64,000 nt of DNA from Pseudooctadecabacter jejudonensis (GCF_900172275.1 NZ_FWFT01000001.1:868001-932000); one strand, 5' to 3'. Counted from the first letter of the stretch, positions 37,608 to 46,752 are shown. A program made the numbers and translations. Notes: a model not told the origin generated them from the sequence alone.

Positions 37608-39158
37608 TTAGAACAGGTTGCCTTGGTCTGGCGGTGAGGTCTTGGGTTTTGGCTTTGCCTTTGGGGCAACGGGCGACGGTTTCAGGACACCGTCGGCGAA
37701 TTCAATCTCAATAGACGAGGCCGATTTCGCATCTTTTGCGTTTGTCACAACCGCGCCGTCGCCGCGCACCACAGCATAGCCGCGCTCCAAGGTGGCGCGG
37801 TAGCCCAAGGTCTCGCGCATGCGGTCCATCGCCTCAAGCCGCGTGCGGGCGCGTTCCGTTCGGGTGTGCGCCGCTGTGACAAGCCGCGCCAATGTCGCGG
37901 TGAAGTCCCGTTCGGCACGGGATTTCGCGGCCGTAACAGCCTCCGGACGCAATCGATTGGCCCGCTGATCCAGATCGCGCCGCGCTTGGGCGGTGGTCCG
38001 CGTCAAAGCCGGTGCCAGGCGGGTTTTGAGGCCAGTCAAACGGTCGCGTCCCTGGGCTGTGCGCGTGTTCAGGACCGACGGCCGCAACAAACCAGCCGCA
38101 TGTCCCAATTGTAGTCGACCATCCGTCACCCGCCGGATCAGGGCCGCATCCAGCTTTTCCGCCCAATAGTCGTACCTTTGCTTGGCGTCATCGGCCAATT
38201 GCTGCGGATTGGGGGCCGCGCGCCACAGGTCTTTGACACGTTGCTTGCGTCCTGCAACGCTTTCGGTCACAGCGCGGCTCGCCCGCGCGCCCATCTGGTC
38301 CACCGCGGCGACCAATTCCATGCGCACCGGCACAGCCATTTCTGCAGCAGCCGTTGGGGTCGGCGCGCGGCGGTCAGAGACGTAGTCGATCAGGGTTGTA
38401 TCGGTCTCATGGCCCACCGCCGAGATCAACGGGATGTCCGATCCGGCCGCAGCACGGGCCACGACCTCCTCATTGAACCCCCAAAGGTCTTCGATCGATC
38501 CGCCCCCCCGCGCAACGATGATGACATCGGGGCGCGGCAACGCGCCGCCCGGGCTCATCGCGTTGAAGCCTTCGATGGCGCGCGCCACTTGCGGGGCGCA
38601 GGCCTGGCCCTGCACCGCGACCGGCCACACCAGCACCTTGCGCGGAAACCTGTCGCGCAGCCGGTGTAAAATATCACGGATGACAGCGCCAGTCGGCGAC
38701 GTAACCACCCCGATGATGTCCGGCAAAAAGGGCAAGGGCTGTTTGCGCTCCGCCGCGAACAAACCTTCTGCGTCCAACGCTTTCTTGCGCTTTTCCAACA
38801 TCGCCATCAACGCACCGACACCCGCCACCGAAACCTCGGTTGCGTTCAACTGGTACTTGGATTGGCTGCCAAAGGTCGTCATGCGGCCCTGCACCACGAC
38901 CTCCATCCCTTCCTCAGGGGTCACGGACAGCTGGGCCACCTGCCCTTTCCACGTGGTACAGGCCAACACATTGCGATCGTCCTTAAGGTCGAAATACAGA
39001 TGCCCCGACCGCGCGCGCACCACACGCCCGACCTCCGCCTTGACCCGAACCTGGCCAAATTCGCCCTCAATGGTGCGTTTGACCGCCCCTGAAAGCTCAC
39101 TCACCGTGAATTCAGGGGTGTTGCCAGCGGTTTCGGGATCGTCGATCAGGTCCATCAA
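37608..39158 (-). CDS. xseA: Exodeoxyribonuclease VII large subunit
   Basis: A 516-residue subunit of ExoVII, the bidirectional single-strand DNA exonuclease used in mismatch repair and damage tolerance. Order: N-terminal OB fold (residues about 15-115, EFTVSELSGAVKRTIE and LYFDLKDDRNVLACTTWKG), catalytic domain with GVVTSPTGAVIRDILHRL, ARGGGSIEDLWGFN and AVGHETDTTLIDYVSDRRAPTPTAAAE, a long Ala/Arg-rich coiled coil (about 300-440) and a C-terminal beta module (LERGYAVVRGDGAVV). Length is at the upper end of normal. It faces purD divergently across 62 bp; xseB is not in the window. Confidence 0.95.
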   Translation of the reverse strand: MMDLIDDPETAGNTPEFTVSELSGAVKRTIEGEFGQVRVKAEVGRVVRARSGHLYFDLKDDRNVLACTTWKGQVAQLSVTPEEGMEVVVQGRMTTFGSQSKYQLNATEVSVAGVGALMAMLEKRKKALDAEGLFAAERKQPLPFLPDIIGVVTSPTGAVIRDILHRLRDRFPRKVLVWPVAVQGQACAPQVARAIEGFNAMSPGGALPRPDVIIVARGGGSIEDLWGFNEEVVARAAAGSDIPLISAVGHETDTTLIDYVSDRRAPTPTAAAEMAVPVRMELVAAVDQMGARASRAVTESVAGRKQRVKDLWRAAPNPQQLADDAKQRYDYWAEKLDAALIRRVTDGRLQLGHAAGLLRPSVLNTRTAQGRDRLTGLKTRLAPALTRTTAQARRDLDQRANRLRPEAVTAAKSRAERDFTATLARLVTAAHTRTERARTRLEAMDRMRETLGYRATLERGYAVVRGDGAVVTNAKDAKSASSIEIEFADGVLKPSPVAPKAKPKPKTSPPDQGNLF

Positions 39159-39220
39159 GGCGCCTCTTGTGCTGCGTTGGGGGTCACAATAGAACGCGGC
39201 CAGGCAGAAGGGAATTGCAC

Positions 39221-40483
39221 ATGAACATCCTTATCTTAGGCGGCGGCGGCCGTGAACACAGCCTCGCATGGGCGGTCAAGCAAAACCCGAAATGTGACAG
39301 GCTGATCGTGGCGCCTGGGAATGCGGGCATCGCCAAAATCGCGCGATGTGCGTCACTGGACATCGAAGACGGTGATGCAGTGGCCGCCTTCTGCGCCGAC
39401 AATGCCATTGACTTCGTCATCATTGGGCCAGAGGCGCCTTTGGCCGCCGGGGTGTCTGATGTGCTCCGCCAAAACGGGCTTGTCGTTTTCGGATGTTCTA
39501 AGGCTGCAGCACAGCTCGAAAGCTCAAAGTCTTTCACAAAATCAATCTGCGACGCCTGCGCCGCCCCGACCGCAAAATACGCCCACTTCACAGATGCGAC
39601 AGCGGCAAAAGACTATGCCACAGCCCAAGGCGCGCCCATCGTCATCAAGGCAGATGGATTGGCCGCGGGTAAAGGCGTCGTTGTTGCAATGACCTTGGAC
39701 GACGCCCACGCCGCCATCGACGATATGTTGGGCGGCAGCTTCGGGGCCGCCGGCGCGGAAGTCGTCATCGAGGAGTTCATGGAGGGCGAGGAAGCCTCCT
39801 ACTTCCTCCTCTGCGACGGCGAAACAGTCCTCCCCGTCGGCACCGCCCAAGACCACAAACGGGCCTTCGATGGCGACACCGGCCCCAACACCGGCGGCAT
39901 GGGCGCCTATTCCCCCGCCCCCGTTTTGACCGACACCGTGGCGCAAAAGGCACTCGATGAGATCGTAAAGCCGACCGTGGCCGAAATGGCCCGCCGCGGC
40001 ACCCCCTTTCAGGGCGTTCTCTATGCCGGATTGATGATCAAGGACGGCCAACCGCGCCTTGTGGAATACAACGTCCGGTTTGGTGATCCTGAATGTCAGG
40101 TTTTGATGATGCGGCTCGGCGGTCAGATCCTCGACCTGCTCCATGCCTGTGCCACCGGCACCTTGGCGGACGTCAAACCCAACTGGGCCGATGACCATGC
40201 GATGACCATCGTTCTGGCCGCTGACGGATATCCGGGGCATTACGAAAAAGGCAGCACCATCAACGGCTTGGACGCCCTGCCAGAAACCACATCCGAAATG
40301 GTCTTTCACGCAGGCACAACCGAAGAAAACGGCACGATCACAGCGACAGGCGGTCGGGTCCTGAACGTCACCGCCCGCGGCGCAACCCTGCAAGAGGCGC
40401 ACGAAAAAGCCTATGCCATGACCCAGCAAATCGATTGGCCCGAAGGGGTCTACCGCACCGACATCGGCCACCGCGCGCTCTAG
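39221..40483 (+). CDS. purD: Phosphoribosylamine--glycine ligase (GAR synthetase)
   Basis: A 420-residue ATP-grasp ligase joining phosphoribosylamine and glycine in purine synthesis. It starts with MNILILGGGGREHSLAW and contains the ATP-grasp features ADGLAAGKGVVVAM, EEASYFLLCDG, TGGMGAYSPAP and FGDPECQVLM. The ATG at 39221 follows AAGGGA at spacing 8; a longer frame to 39167 is not needed. Length is standard. Monocistronic, ending at a bidirectional terminator shared with carD. Confidence 0.96.
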   Translation: MNILILGGGGREHSLAWAVKQNPKCDRLIVAPGNAGIAKIARCASLDIEDGDAVAAFCADNAIDFVIIGPEAPLAAGVSDVLRQNGLVVFGCSKAAAQLESSKSFTKSICDACAAPTAKYAHFTDATAAKDYATAQGAPIVIKADGLAAGKGVVVAMTLDDAHAAIDDMLGGSFGAAGAEVVIEEFMEGEEASYFLLCDGETVLPVGTAQDHKRAFDGDTGPNTGGMGAYSPAPVLTDTVAQKALDEIVKPTVAEMARRGTPFQGVLYAGLMIKDGQPRLVEYNVRFGDPECQVLMMRLGGQILDLLHACATGTLADVKPNWADDHAMTIVLAADGYPGHYEKGSTINGLDALPETTSEMVFHAGTTEENGTITATGGRVLNVTARGATLQEAHEKAYAMTQQIDWPEGVYRTDIGHRAL

Positions 40484-40519
40484 TCTTCATCTGACCCGAA
40501 ATACTCCCGCCGGAGGCGC
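40484..40519. repeat. Dispersed intergenic repeat (TTCATCTGACC subtype)
   Basis: Immediately follows the purD stop: CTTCATCTGACCC, GAAATA, then CTCCCGCCGGAGGC, whose CTCC/GGAG arms form a small hairpin. Near-identical copies occur at 51157-51190 and 57003-57037. Confidence 0.65.
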
Positions 40520-40584
40520 ACATCGCCCCACGCACCGCGTCAGACATTCGGGCTCACACCGCCACATGCGCCCATAAAAACAAC

Positions 40585-40611
40585 AAAGCCGCGCCCGAAG
40601 GCGCGGCTTTT
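40585..40611. terminator. Bidirectional intrinsic terminator of purD and carD
   Basis: A perfect 11-bp stem, AAAGCCGCGCC with GGCGCGGCTTT, closes a CGAA tetraloop. T-runs exist on both strands at the stem base, so it can stop convergent purD (plus) and carD (minus) transcripts; it lies 21 bp beyond the carD stop. Confidence 0.85.
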
Positions 40612-40631
40612 CCATTTCTAAACAGCCAGGT

Positions 40632-41144
40632 CTATGCGGCAGGTGCGCGGCTGGCGAGGGTTTCGGAAATCTCATCTGCCGCATCGCCTTCGTTGCCATT
40701 GCCCACGGCGGCAATCTCACGGGTCAACCGCTCAAGTGCTGCTTCATACAGCTGCCGCTCGGAATAACTTTGCTCACGTTGGTCGTCGGCACGGTGCAAA
40801 TCGCGCACCACCTCTGCAATCGCGATCAAATCGCCAGAGTTGATCTTTTGTTCATACTCCTGCGCCCGCCGCGACCACATGGCCTTTTTGACCTTGGCCT
40901 TACCCTTCAACGTTTTCATCGCGTCTGCCACAACATCAGGCGCAGACAGCGACCGCATGCCGACGTCCTCGGCCTTGTTTGTCGGCACCCGCAGGGTCAT
41001 CTTGTCTTTTTCAAAAGCAATGACGAACATTTCCAACTCGAAACCGGCGACCTCTTGCGACTCAATCGATACGATTTTACCGACCCCGTGGGCTGGATAG
41101 ACCACAAAGTCGTTCGGGCTAAATTCACTTTTCTTCTTCGCCAT
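40632..41144 (-). CDS. carD: CarD-family transcriptional regulator
   Basis: A 170-residue RNA-polymerase-binding factor. Residues about 9-70 form the CarD_CdnL/TRCF Tudor-like RNAP-interaction domain (FSPNDFVVYPAHGVGKIVSIE, FVIAFEKDKMTLRVPTNKA); the rest is the helical DNA-interacting domain (MWSRRAQEYEQKINSGDLIAIAEVVRDLHR with the conserved tryptophan). CarD/CdnL proteins stabilise open promoter complexes, especially at rRNA promoters. ATG at 41144 follows a GAGGAAAGGA purine block. Monocistronic with a strong terminator. Confidence 0.93.
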   Translation of the reverse strand: MAKKKSEFSPNDFVVYPAHGVGKIVSIESQEVAGFELEMFVIAFEKDKMTLRVPTNKAEDVGMRSLSAPDVVADAMKTLKGKAKVKKAMWSRRAQEYEQKINSGDLIAIAEVVRDLHRADDQREQSYSERQLYEAALERLTREIAAVGNGNEGDAADEISETLASRAPAA

Positions 41145-41308
41145 GAGTGTTTCCTTTCCTCAAAGCAGCCTCCCCAACACCACAAAAGGACCGGCGGCAC
41201 CAAAGGTCCCGTCAGTCCGTTTCGTCAAAATTGGGTCAGCAATTACGCGGCATTGACGACAGTATACCACAAAAATAGGGTGATTCCCAGCGCGCCAAAA
41301 AACGACGC

Positions 41309-41644
41309 TCAACCGCCCTCGCCCGGCGCCTCGGAGAACAGATCCATCTTGCCCTCTTTGCCATCCATATCATCGGCATTGGGCAATGGGTCTTTTTTCG
41401 TGATGATGACCGGCCACATCTCGGAATACTTGCGGTTGAACTCCACCCACTTTTCCATGTCAGGCTCGGTATCGGGGCGGATCGCGTCAGCGGGGCATTC
41501 GGGTTCGCACACGCCGCAGTCGATGCACTCATCCGGATGGATCACCAGCATGTTTTCCCCCTCGTAGAAACAATCCACGGGGCACACTTCGACGCAGTCG
41601 GTGTATTTGCAGGCGATGCAGTTGTCGTTGACAATGTAGGTCAT
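41309..41644 (-). CDS. fdxA: Seven-iron ferredoxin FdxA
   Basis: A 111-residue electron carrier of the Azotobacter ferredoxin I type. The N-terminal half has the two-cluster cysteine pattern: C9, C17 and a later cysteine for the 3Fe-4S cluster, and CxxCxxC plus C21 for the 4Fe-4S cluster ([17 protein letters not shown], then [13 protein letters not shown]). The C-terminal tail ([12 protein letters not shown]) is the usual extension. It acts in the cytoplasm with unknown partners. 164 bp separate it from the downstream carD, so the two are probably independent. Confidence 0.95.
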   Translation of the reverse strand: MTYIVNDNCIACKYTDCVEVCPVDCFYEGENMLVIHPDECIDCGVCEPECPADAIRPDTEPDMEKWVEFNRKYSEMWPVIITKKDPLPNADDMDGKEGKMDLFSEAPGEGG

Positions 41645-41721
41645 GGGTCAAATCCGTTTGGTGTCGCAGGTTCTGTAACGTCCCCCTGACAGGGCTTCAA
41701 GGCCTGACGTGGGGCGGCGGC

Positions 41722-42087
41722 TTATCTGGTGCCGCGAAGGTGATCCAGATCGCGGCGGTCTTTCTTGGTGGGCCGTCCGCCCACCCGTTGCTCAATGGCC
41801 GTATCTTTTGGGGGGCTGGGCGGTGTCAGATCGTCGTAAAGCGCCTGCGCCTCTGGCGCGGGCCCGCGCCGTTCGCCCAAGGCCAAAACCTTGATGACGC
41901 GCACTTCGTTTTCCTTGGGAAAGGTCAGCACCACACCGGGGCTGATCGTGCGGCTGGGTTTGCTGACGGGGGTGCCATCAACGCGGCACCGACCCGATTT
42001 CACCAAACCCGCCGCCAGCCCGCGCGATTTGAAAAACCGCGCGTGCCAGAGCCATTTGTCCAGGCGGAGTGTCTCCCCCTCGCTCAA
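41722..42087 (-). CDS. S4-domain RNA-binding protein (HslR-like)
   Basis: A 121-residue protein with an N-terminal S4 RNA-binding domain (LRLDKWLWHARFFKSRGLA, VKSGRCRVDGTPVSKPSRTI) and a charged tail typical of HslR/Hsp15 proteins, which bind stalled 50S subunits carrying peptidyl-tRNA. It starts with TTG at 42087 overlapping the stop of the SUV3-like helicase (TTGA); no ATG start is available without losing the S4 fold. The coupling to an RNA helicase suggests a shared role in RNA turnover or ribosome rescue (inference). Confidence 0.87.
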   Translation of the reverse strand: MSEGETLRLDKWLWHARFFKSRGLAAGLVKSGRCRVDGTPVSKPSRTISPGVVLTFPKENEVRVIKVLALGERRGPAPEAQALYDDLTPPSPPKDTAIEQRVGGRPTKKDRRDLDHLRGTR

Positions 42088-44843
42088 TCCTTTTTGAGCC
42101 CCGCAAGGGCGGCCGCAAACGGATTGTCGAGATCAATCTTGTCCTTCTTGGGCGGACGGGCCGAGAACGACTGCGCCTTGCCGCCGCCTTTGCCCTGTGG
42201 CTTGCCGCCCTTTTTCCCAGCTCCGCCCTTGCGGCCTTTGTTTTGGGGCCGGTCACCCTGTGGTCTATTGCCTTGGGGCCGATTGCCCTGAGGACGATTG
42301 CCACGGGGTTTGGGCGCCCAGGCAAAGGTATAAAACACCTCCATCTCAGGGGCAGCCTCAGCGGGGGCCTCCACGCTTTCACCTTCGGGGATGGGTTGGA
42401 CAGCGGGCGCCTCGTCCGCCGCAGGTGCGGCCTCTTCGGCGGCGGCGGTCCCGTCCGGGGCGGCCTTCACCTTTTCGCGTTCGCCCTTCTCGGCCTTGTA
42501 ACCCAGGCCCTCCATCAGGCCCGCGAATTGCTCCAACGTCATGCCGGTGATCGACAGCATATCCGCCGTCGCCTCAAACCCGCCGCGCGTGTCTTGGTCG
42601 CGCAGCATATCGGCCAGCCGTTCCAGCATATCAATGCGGATCGCGCGGTCGCCTGCGGCGCGGTATCCCGACATCGCATAGGTGCCGGGCTCCAGTCCCT
42701 CAACCGTTGGCACCGTCACCAATCCAGGCGGTGGCGCTTCGGGGAAGTCCTGCAACCCTTTGTCAATGCTCCACAAAACCAGACGCAACCGAGTGGGCGC
42801 AGGCTTCAGCAGCAGCGGCATGAAGACCGTAAACTGACCGAACCGCACACCATGTTTGCGCAACGCCCCGCGCGCGTCCTGATCCAGCGCCTTGACCTCC
42901 CCAGCCACAGCGCCCCGGGGGATCACACCGAACCCTTCAACCAGACGGAAGGCAAACCCCTTGGCGTCTTGCGGCAGCTCCTCATCGGCGCGCATCTTCA
43001 TCATCGGCTCAAACGCCGTGGCAATCTTGCGGTCGATGAAATGCTGCAACCGGCGCTGGACTTTCTCGGCCACCTCTGCCCCCGCCTCATCATCGACAAA
43101 GGCCTGCGCACGGGGCTTGAGCGGGTCATCGCCCTTGATCAGCTTGCCCACGGCATCGCTGCCCCACATCAGGCCACCTTGTTCGGTGAAATCAATCTCT
43201 GTGTCGGGGGCGTTGTAGAACCGATCGGCCCGCAGCACGAACTGCGGCGCCAGCGCCTGCAGCGACGCCGCACGCAGGGTCTTGGCCTCCTCCGGCGTGG
43301 CAGACGAATCCTGACGGAACCGGAAGCCTTCGATTTTCCCAACAAACTGCCCTTCGACAGTCACTTCACCTTTGTCGTTTACGTCGGCCACAAGGCCCTC
43401 CTTTTGGTTGAGCCGCCGAAGAAGAACACTCGTCCGCCGGTCCACAAATCGTTGGGTCAGACGCTCATGCAAGGCATCTGACAATCGGTCTTCTACAGCG
43501 CGCGTCGCCCCGCGCCAATGACTTTCGTCGTGCACCCAGCCTTTGCGCTGCGCCACGTAGGTCCATGTGCGGATGTAGGACAGCCGTTTGGACAGCGCGT
43601 CGATGTCCCCATCCGTGCGGTCGATGCGGCGCACACGGGTCGCCAACCAATCATCCGGCACCTTACCGCTTTCATGCAGGAAGTTGTAAATATCCGTCAA
43701 AAGCTGGGCGTGCTCGGATTTGCTGATGTCGCGGAAATCGGGGATGCGACACACATCCCACAGCAGCCTGACAGACGGACCGTCGGTCGCCCGTGCGGTC
43801 ACCTCCGCATCCTGTGACACCGCTTTAAGCGCCTGTAAATCATCACTTTCCCGCACACGGGTCAGCCACGGATCGTCCGTGCGTTCTTCCAATGTGGACA
43901 GCAAACGCGCGACGCTTCCAAACTGCAAATTCGCATTGCGCCATTGCAGTTTCTTGACCGGCGCAAACACATTCGACGTGATCGCCTCGGCCACATCGTC
44001 ATCCAACGCCGGCGCCTCCCCCGTGACCCCGAACGTGCCCTTGTTCATGTGACGCCCTGCACGTCCCGCGATCTGGGCCAGCTCATTGGGCATCAAATGG
44101 CGCATCCGCCGTCCGTCAAACTTGGTGATCGACGAAAACGCCACATGATCAATATCAAGGTTCAAGCCCATCCCGATGGCATCGGTCGCCACCAGATAGT
44201 CCACATCGCCGTTTTGATACATTTCAACTTGTGCGTTGCGCGTGCGCGGGCTGAGCGCCCCCATGACCACCGCAGCACCGCCCTTTTGACGGCGCAAAAG
44301 CTCTGCGATGGCATATACATTTTCAACAGAAAACCCAACAATGGCCGACCGAGGCGGCATCCGACTTATCTTTTTCGAACCTGTGTACGTGAGCGTGCTG
44401 AACCGTTCCCGTTTGACGAAATCCGCCTCAGGCACCTTCGATGCAATCGCCCCCCACATCGTCTCTGCACCCATGAACAAGGTCTCATGGGTGCCACGCA
44501 TCCGCAGCAACCGGTCCGTGAACACATGCCCCCGGTCCGGGTCCGCGCACAGCTGAATTTCGTCAATCGCCACAAAATCCGCACCCATGCCCTCGGGCAT
44601 GGCCTCAACCGTGCAGACCCAATAGGCCGCACGCGGCGGCACGATCCGTTCTTCGCCCGTGACCAGCGCCACCACACCGGGGCCGCGCACCGCCACCAGC
44701 CGGTCATAGACCTCACGCGCCAACAGCCGCAGCGGCAGGCCAATCACACCTGTTCGGTGGGCCAACATCCGTTCAATCGCATAATGGGTTTTGCCCGTGT
44801 TCGTCGGGCCCAAAACGGCAGTCACCCGACCAAGGGGCATCAC
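42084..44843 (-). CDS. SUV3-like DExH RNA helicase
   Basis: A 919-residue helicase resembling mitochondrial SUV3, the degradosome helicase. Walker A is GPTNTGKT (residues 12-19), Walker B DEIQ (94-97), with SATMMA-type step SARSAIVGFSVENVYAIAELL and motif VI QIAGRAGRHMNKGTFG; the SUV3 C-terminal region follows. After residue ~800 the protein becomes acidic and Ala/Glu-rich, then a basic tail has four GNRPQ/GDRPQ units (847-867), a Gly/Lys-rich stretch, and a conserved-looking DNPFAAALAGLKKD end. The tail probably binds RNA or a partner. It is coupled to the S4 gene downstream. Confidence 0.9.
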   Translation of the reverse strand: MMPLGRVTAVLGPTNTGKTHYAIERMLAHRTGVIGLPLRLLAREVYDRLVAVRGPGVVALVTGEERIVPPRAAYWVCTVEAMPEGMGADFVAIDEIQLCADPDRGHVFTDRLLRMRGTHETLFMGAETMWGAIASKVPEADFVKRERFSTLTYTGSKKISRMPPRSAIVGFSVENVYAIAELLRRQKGGAAVVMGALSPRTRNAQVEMYQNGDVDYLVATDAIGMGLNLDIDHVAFSSITKFDGRRMRHLMPNELAQIAGRAGRHMNKGTFGVTGEAPALDDDVAEAITSNVFAPVKKLQWRNANLQFGSVARLLSTLEERTDDPWLTRVRESDDLQALKAVSQDAEVTARATDGPSVRLLWDVCRIPDFRDISKSEHAQLLTDIYNFLHESGKVPDDWLATRVRRIDRTDGDIDALSKRLSYIRTWTYVAQRKGWVHDESHWRGATRAVEDRLSDALHERLTQRFVDRRTSVLLRRLNQKEGLVADVNDKGEVTVEGQFVGKIEGFRFRQDSSATPEEAKTLRAASLQALAPQFVLRADRFYNAPDTEIDFTEQGGLMWGSDAVGKLIKGDDPLKPRAQAFVDDEAGAEVAEKVQRRLQHFIDRKIATAFEPMMKMRADEELPQDAKGFAFRLVEGFGVIPRGAVAGEVKALDQDARGALRKHGVRFGQFTVFMPLLLKPAPTRLRLVLWSIDKGLQDFPEAPPPGLVTVPTVEGLEPGTYAMSGYRAAGDRAIRIDMLERLADMLRDQDTRGGFEATADMLSITGMTLEQFAGLMEGLGYKAEKGEREKVKAAPDGTAAAEEAAPAADEAPAVQPIPEGESVEAPAEAAPEMEVFYTFAWAPKPRGNRPQGNRPQGNRPQGDRPQNKGRKGGAGKKGGKPQGKGGGKAQSFSARPPKKDKIDLDNPFAAALAGLKKD

Positions 44844-44860
44844 TTAATTCCTTGAAACTA

Positions 44861-45421
44861 TTACAGGGTTTGCCCCGAAAGGGAGGCGTTCAACCGCTCG
44901 ATCACCTGTTCAACTTCTGCATCTGCAGGGCTCAACTCCGCGACCTTTTGCCAAACCTCAAGTGCCTCTTCAACACGGTCCAGTTCCTCAAGTATCACGG
45001 CAACCCCAATCATCGCGCCGAAATGGCGCGGCTCAATCACCAAGGTTTGGCGCAGATCATCAATGGCAGGGCCGTAAAGCCCAAGGTTATAGTAAGCGGT
45101 CGCCCGCCCATGATAGCCTTCGGCAAAATCGGGCGCGTGATCCACAAGGGCTGTCAAATGCTCGACCGCCTGACCAAATTCGCCAGCCTCAATCGCGTCT
45201 TCGCCCCTGCGCAGCAGCAAATCCATCGCGGCAGAGCCTGATTTGCTCCACTCCGTGATGATCTGCCCTTCAATGCGCTCCACCTCATCGGATTCCGCCT
45301 CAAGCAGCTGTTCAAACAACAAATCCAAACGTTCCGATTGCGCCCAGACAGGTGTGGAAAACCCGACTGTGATCAAAAGTGTCGTAGCGATAGAATTGAT
45401 GTAGTGACGTTCAATGCCCAT
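44861..45421 (-). CDS. Exported TPR-repeat protein
   Basis: A 186-residue protein with a signal peptide (INSIATTLLITVGFSTPVWA, cleavage near residue 27) and two to three tetratricopeptide repeats (AGEFGQAVEHLTALVDHAPD, HGRATAYYNLGLYGPAIDDL, and one around EELDRVEEALEVWQKVAEL). TPR arrays mediate protein-protein contacts; the partner is unknown. Stop is 17 bp from the helicase start on the same strand, so it may be the first gene of the TPR-helicase-S4 unit. Confidence 0.83.
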   Translation of the reverse strand: MGIERHYINSIATTLLITVGFSTPVWAQSERLDLLFEQLLEAESDEVERIEGQIITEWSKSGSAAMDLLLRRGEDAIEAGEFGQAVEHLTALVDHAPDFAEGYHGRATAYYNLGLYGPAIDDLRQTLVIEPRHFGAMIGVAVILEELDRVEEALEVWQKVAELSPADAEVEQVIERLNASLSGQTL

Positions 45422-45505
45422 AGTGGTCAGTGTAGCGCATCACGCGCCCGATACCAGAGGCGCCGCTTCACAATCACGCGGCCCATCACCAAAGGACCAA
45501 ACCAC

Positions 45506-45793
45506 ATGAGCGACACAATCACCGAAGCCGTCACCGCCCTGAACGCCAAAATGGACGGCGGATTCGACGGCACCGCGAAATTCGACATCGAAGGCGAAGG
45601 CGCCATCATCATCGACGAAAACGGCGCACGCGCGGGCGACGACGACGCAGATGTCACGCTGTCCGCCTCCGCTGAGACGTTCAAGGCGATTTTGGACGGC
45701 GAAGAAAACCCAACAGCCGCCTTCATGACCGGCAAGCTCAGCGTCGATGGCGACATGGGGATGGCCATGAAACTGGCCGGCGTGCTGGGTTAA
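45506..45793 (+). CDS. SCP2 sterol-binding domain protein
   Basis: A 95-residue single-domain protein with the SCP2 fold: KFDIEGEGAIIIDENGARAGDDDADVTLSASAETF, then the characteristic FMTGKLSVDGDMGMAMKLAG helix-strand end. Bacterial SCP2 proteins bind lipid or acyl ligands. ATG at 45506 with AAAGGA 9 bases upstream. Its TAA overlaps the next ATG (TAATG), so it is coupled to the alpha/beta hydrolase, suggesting hand-over of a lipid substrate (inference). Confidence 0.88.
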   Translation: MSDTITEAVTALNAKMDGGFDGTAKFDIEGEGAIIIDENGARAGDDDADVTLSASAETFKAILDGEENPTAAFMTGKLSVDGDMGMAMKLAGVLG

Positions 45794-46752
45794 TGATGGA
45801 TCAGGCCCCCTATCACGCAGACATCGCAGGCAACCCGGACGGGCACTGCCACTGGCTGGTGACGGTGGACGGGGTCCGCATCAGGGTGGGCCACTGGCCC
45901 GCCCAAACGTCTGAAAAGATGTCCAAAGGCACCGTGCTGATCTTTCCAGGCCGCACGGAATACATTGAAAAATACGGTCGCACCGCAACCGATCTGACAG
46001 CACATGGCTACGCCTGCGTGGCCATCGATTGGCGCGGCCAAGGCATAGCCGATCGTCTGCTGGACAACCGCGCGGTGGGCCACGTCAACGTGTTCGGCGA
46101 CTATCAGCTGGACGTCAAAGCCGTCTTGGCCCATGTGCGCAAACTTGGCCTGCCGGAACCCTTCCATCTGCTGGGCCACTCCATGGGGGGCTGCATCGGG
46201 CTGCGCGCGCTTTATGATGGGTTGCCTGTCGCCTCCGTCGCGTTTTCAGCGCCCATGTGGGGCATCAAAATGTCGCCTGCGTTGCGCCCCATCGCATGGG
46301 GTCTCAGCACGGTCAGCAAACCGCTTGGCTTCTCCGGCGTGTTCGCCCCCGGCCAACAGGCCGAAACCTATGTGCTGCGGGCCACGGCAGAGGACAACAC
46401 CCTCACCTCCGACCCCTCCAGCTTTGAAATTCTGCAGGCCCAGCTGAAGGCGCAGCCTGATCTCGCACTCGGCGGGCCGTCCCTACATTGGTTGAACGAG
46501 GCCCTGCGTGAAATGCGCGATCTCTCGCTCAAGCCCTCCCCCGACCTCGCTTGCGTCACCTTTTTGGGCAGCGAAGAGGCCATCGTGGACCCCGCCCGCA
46601 TCCATGACCGCATGGGCCGTTGGCCGCACGGCGAACTGGTGGTCCTTGATCTGGGCCGCCATGAGGTACTGATGGAAATACCCGCCCTGCGCGATCAGGT
46701 CATCGGCGGCGCTGTGGCGCTCTTCGACGCCCACGCCAAACAGCTAGCCTAG
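45793..46752 (+). CDS. Alpha/beta hydrolase (monoacylglycerol/lysophospholipase-like)
   Basis: A 319-residue cytosolic serine hydrolase of the Hydrolase_4/PldB type. The nucleophile elbow is GHSMGG (about residue 121), the oxyanion strand VLIFPGRTEYIEKYGRT, and the acid/base end SEEAIVDP and LGRHEVLMEIP give Asp and His. Start ATG 45793, inside the SCP2 stop (TAATG), with a second ATG following. Likely acts on acyl esters such as lysophospholipids. Its stop overlaps the convergent aldolase stop by 9 bases. Confidence 0.88.
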   Translation: MMDQAPYHADIAGNPDGHCHWLVTVDGVRIRVGHWPAQTSEKMSKGTVLIFPGRTEYIEKYGRTATDLTAHGYACVAIDWRGQGIADRLLDNRAVGHVNVFGDYQLDVKAVLAHVRKLGLPEPFHLLGHSMGGCIGLRALYDGLPVASVAFSAPMWGIKMSPALRPIAWGLSTVSKPLGFSGVFAPGQQAETYVLRATAEDNTLTSDPSSFEILQAQLKAQPDLALGGPSLHWLNEALREMRDLSLKPSPDLACVTFLGSEEAIVDPARIHDRMGRWPHGELVVLDLGRHEVLMEIPALRDQVIGGAVALFDAHAKQLA

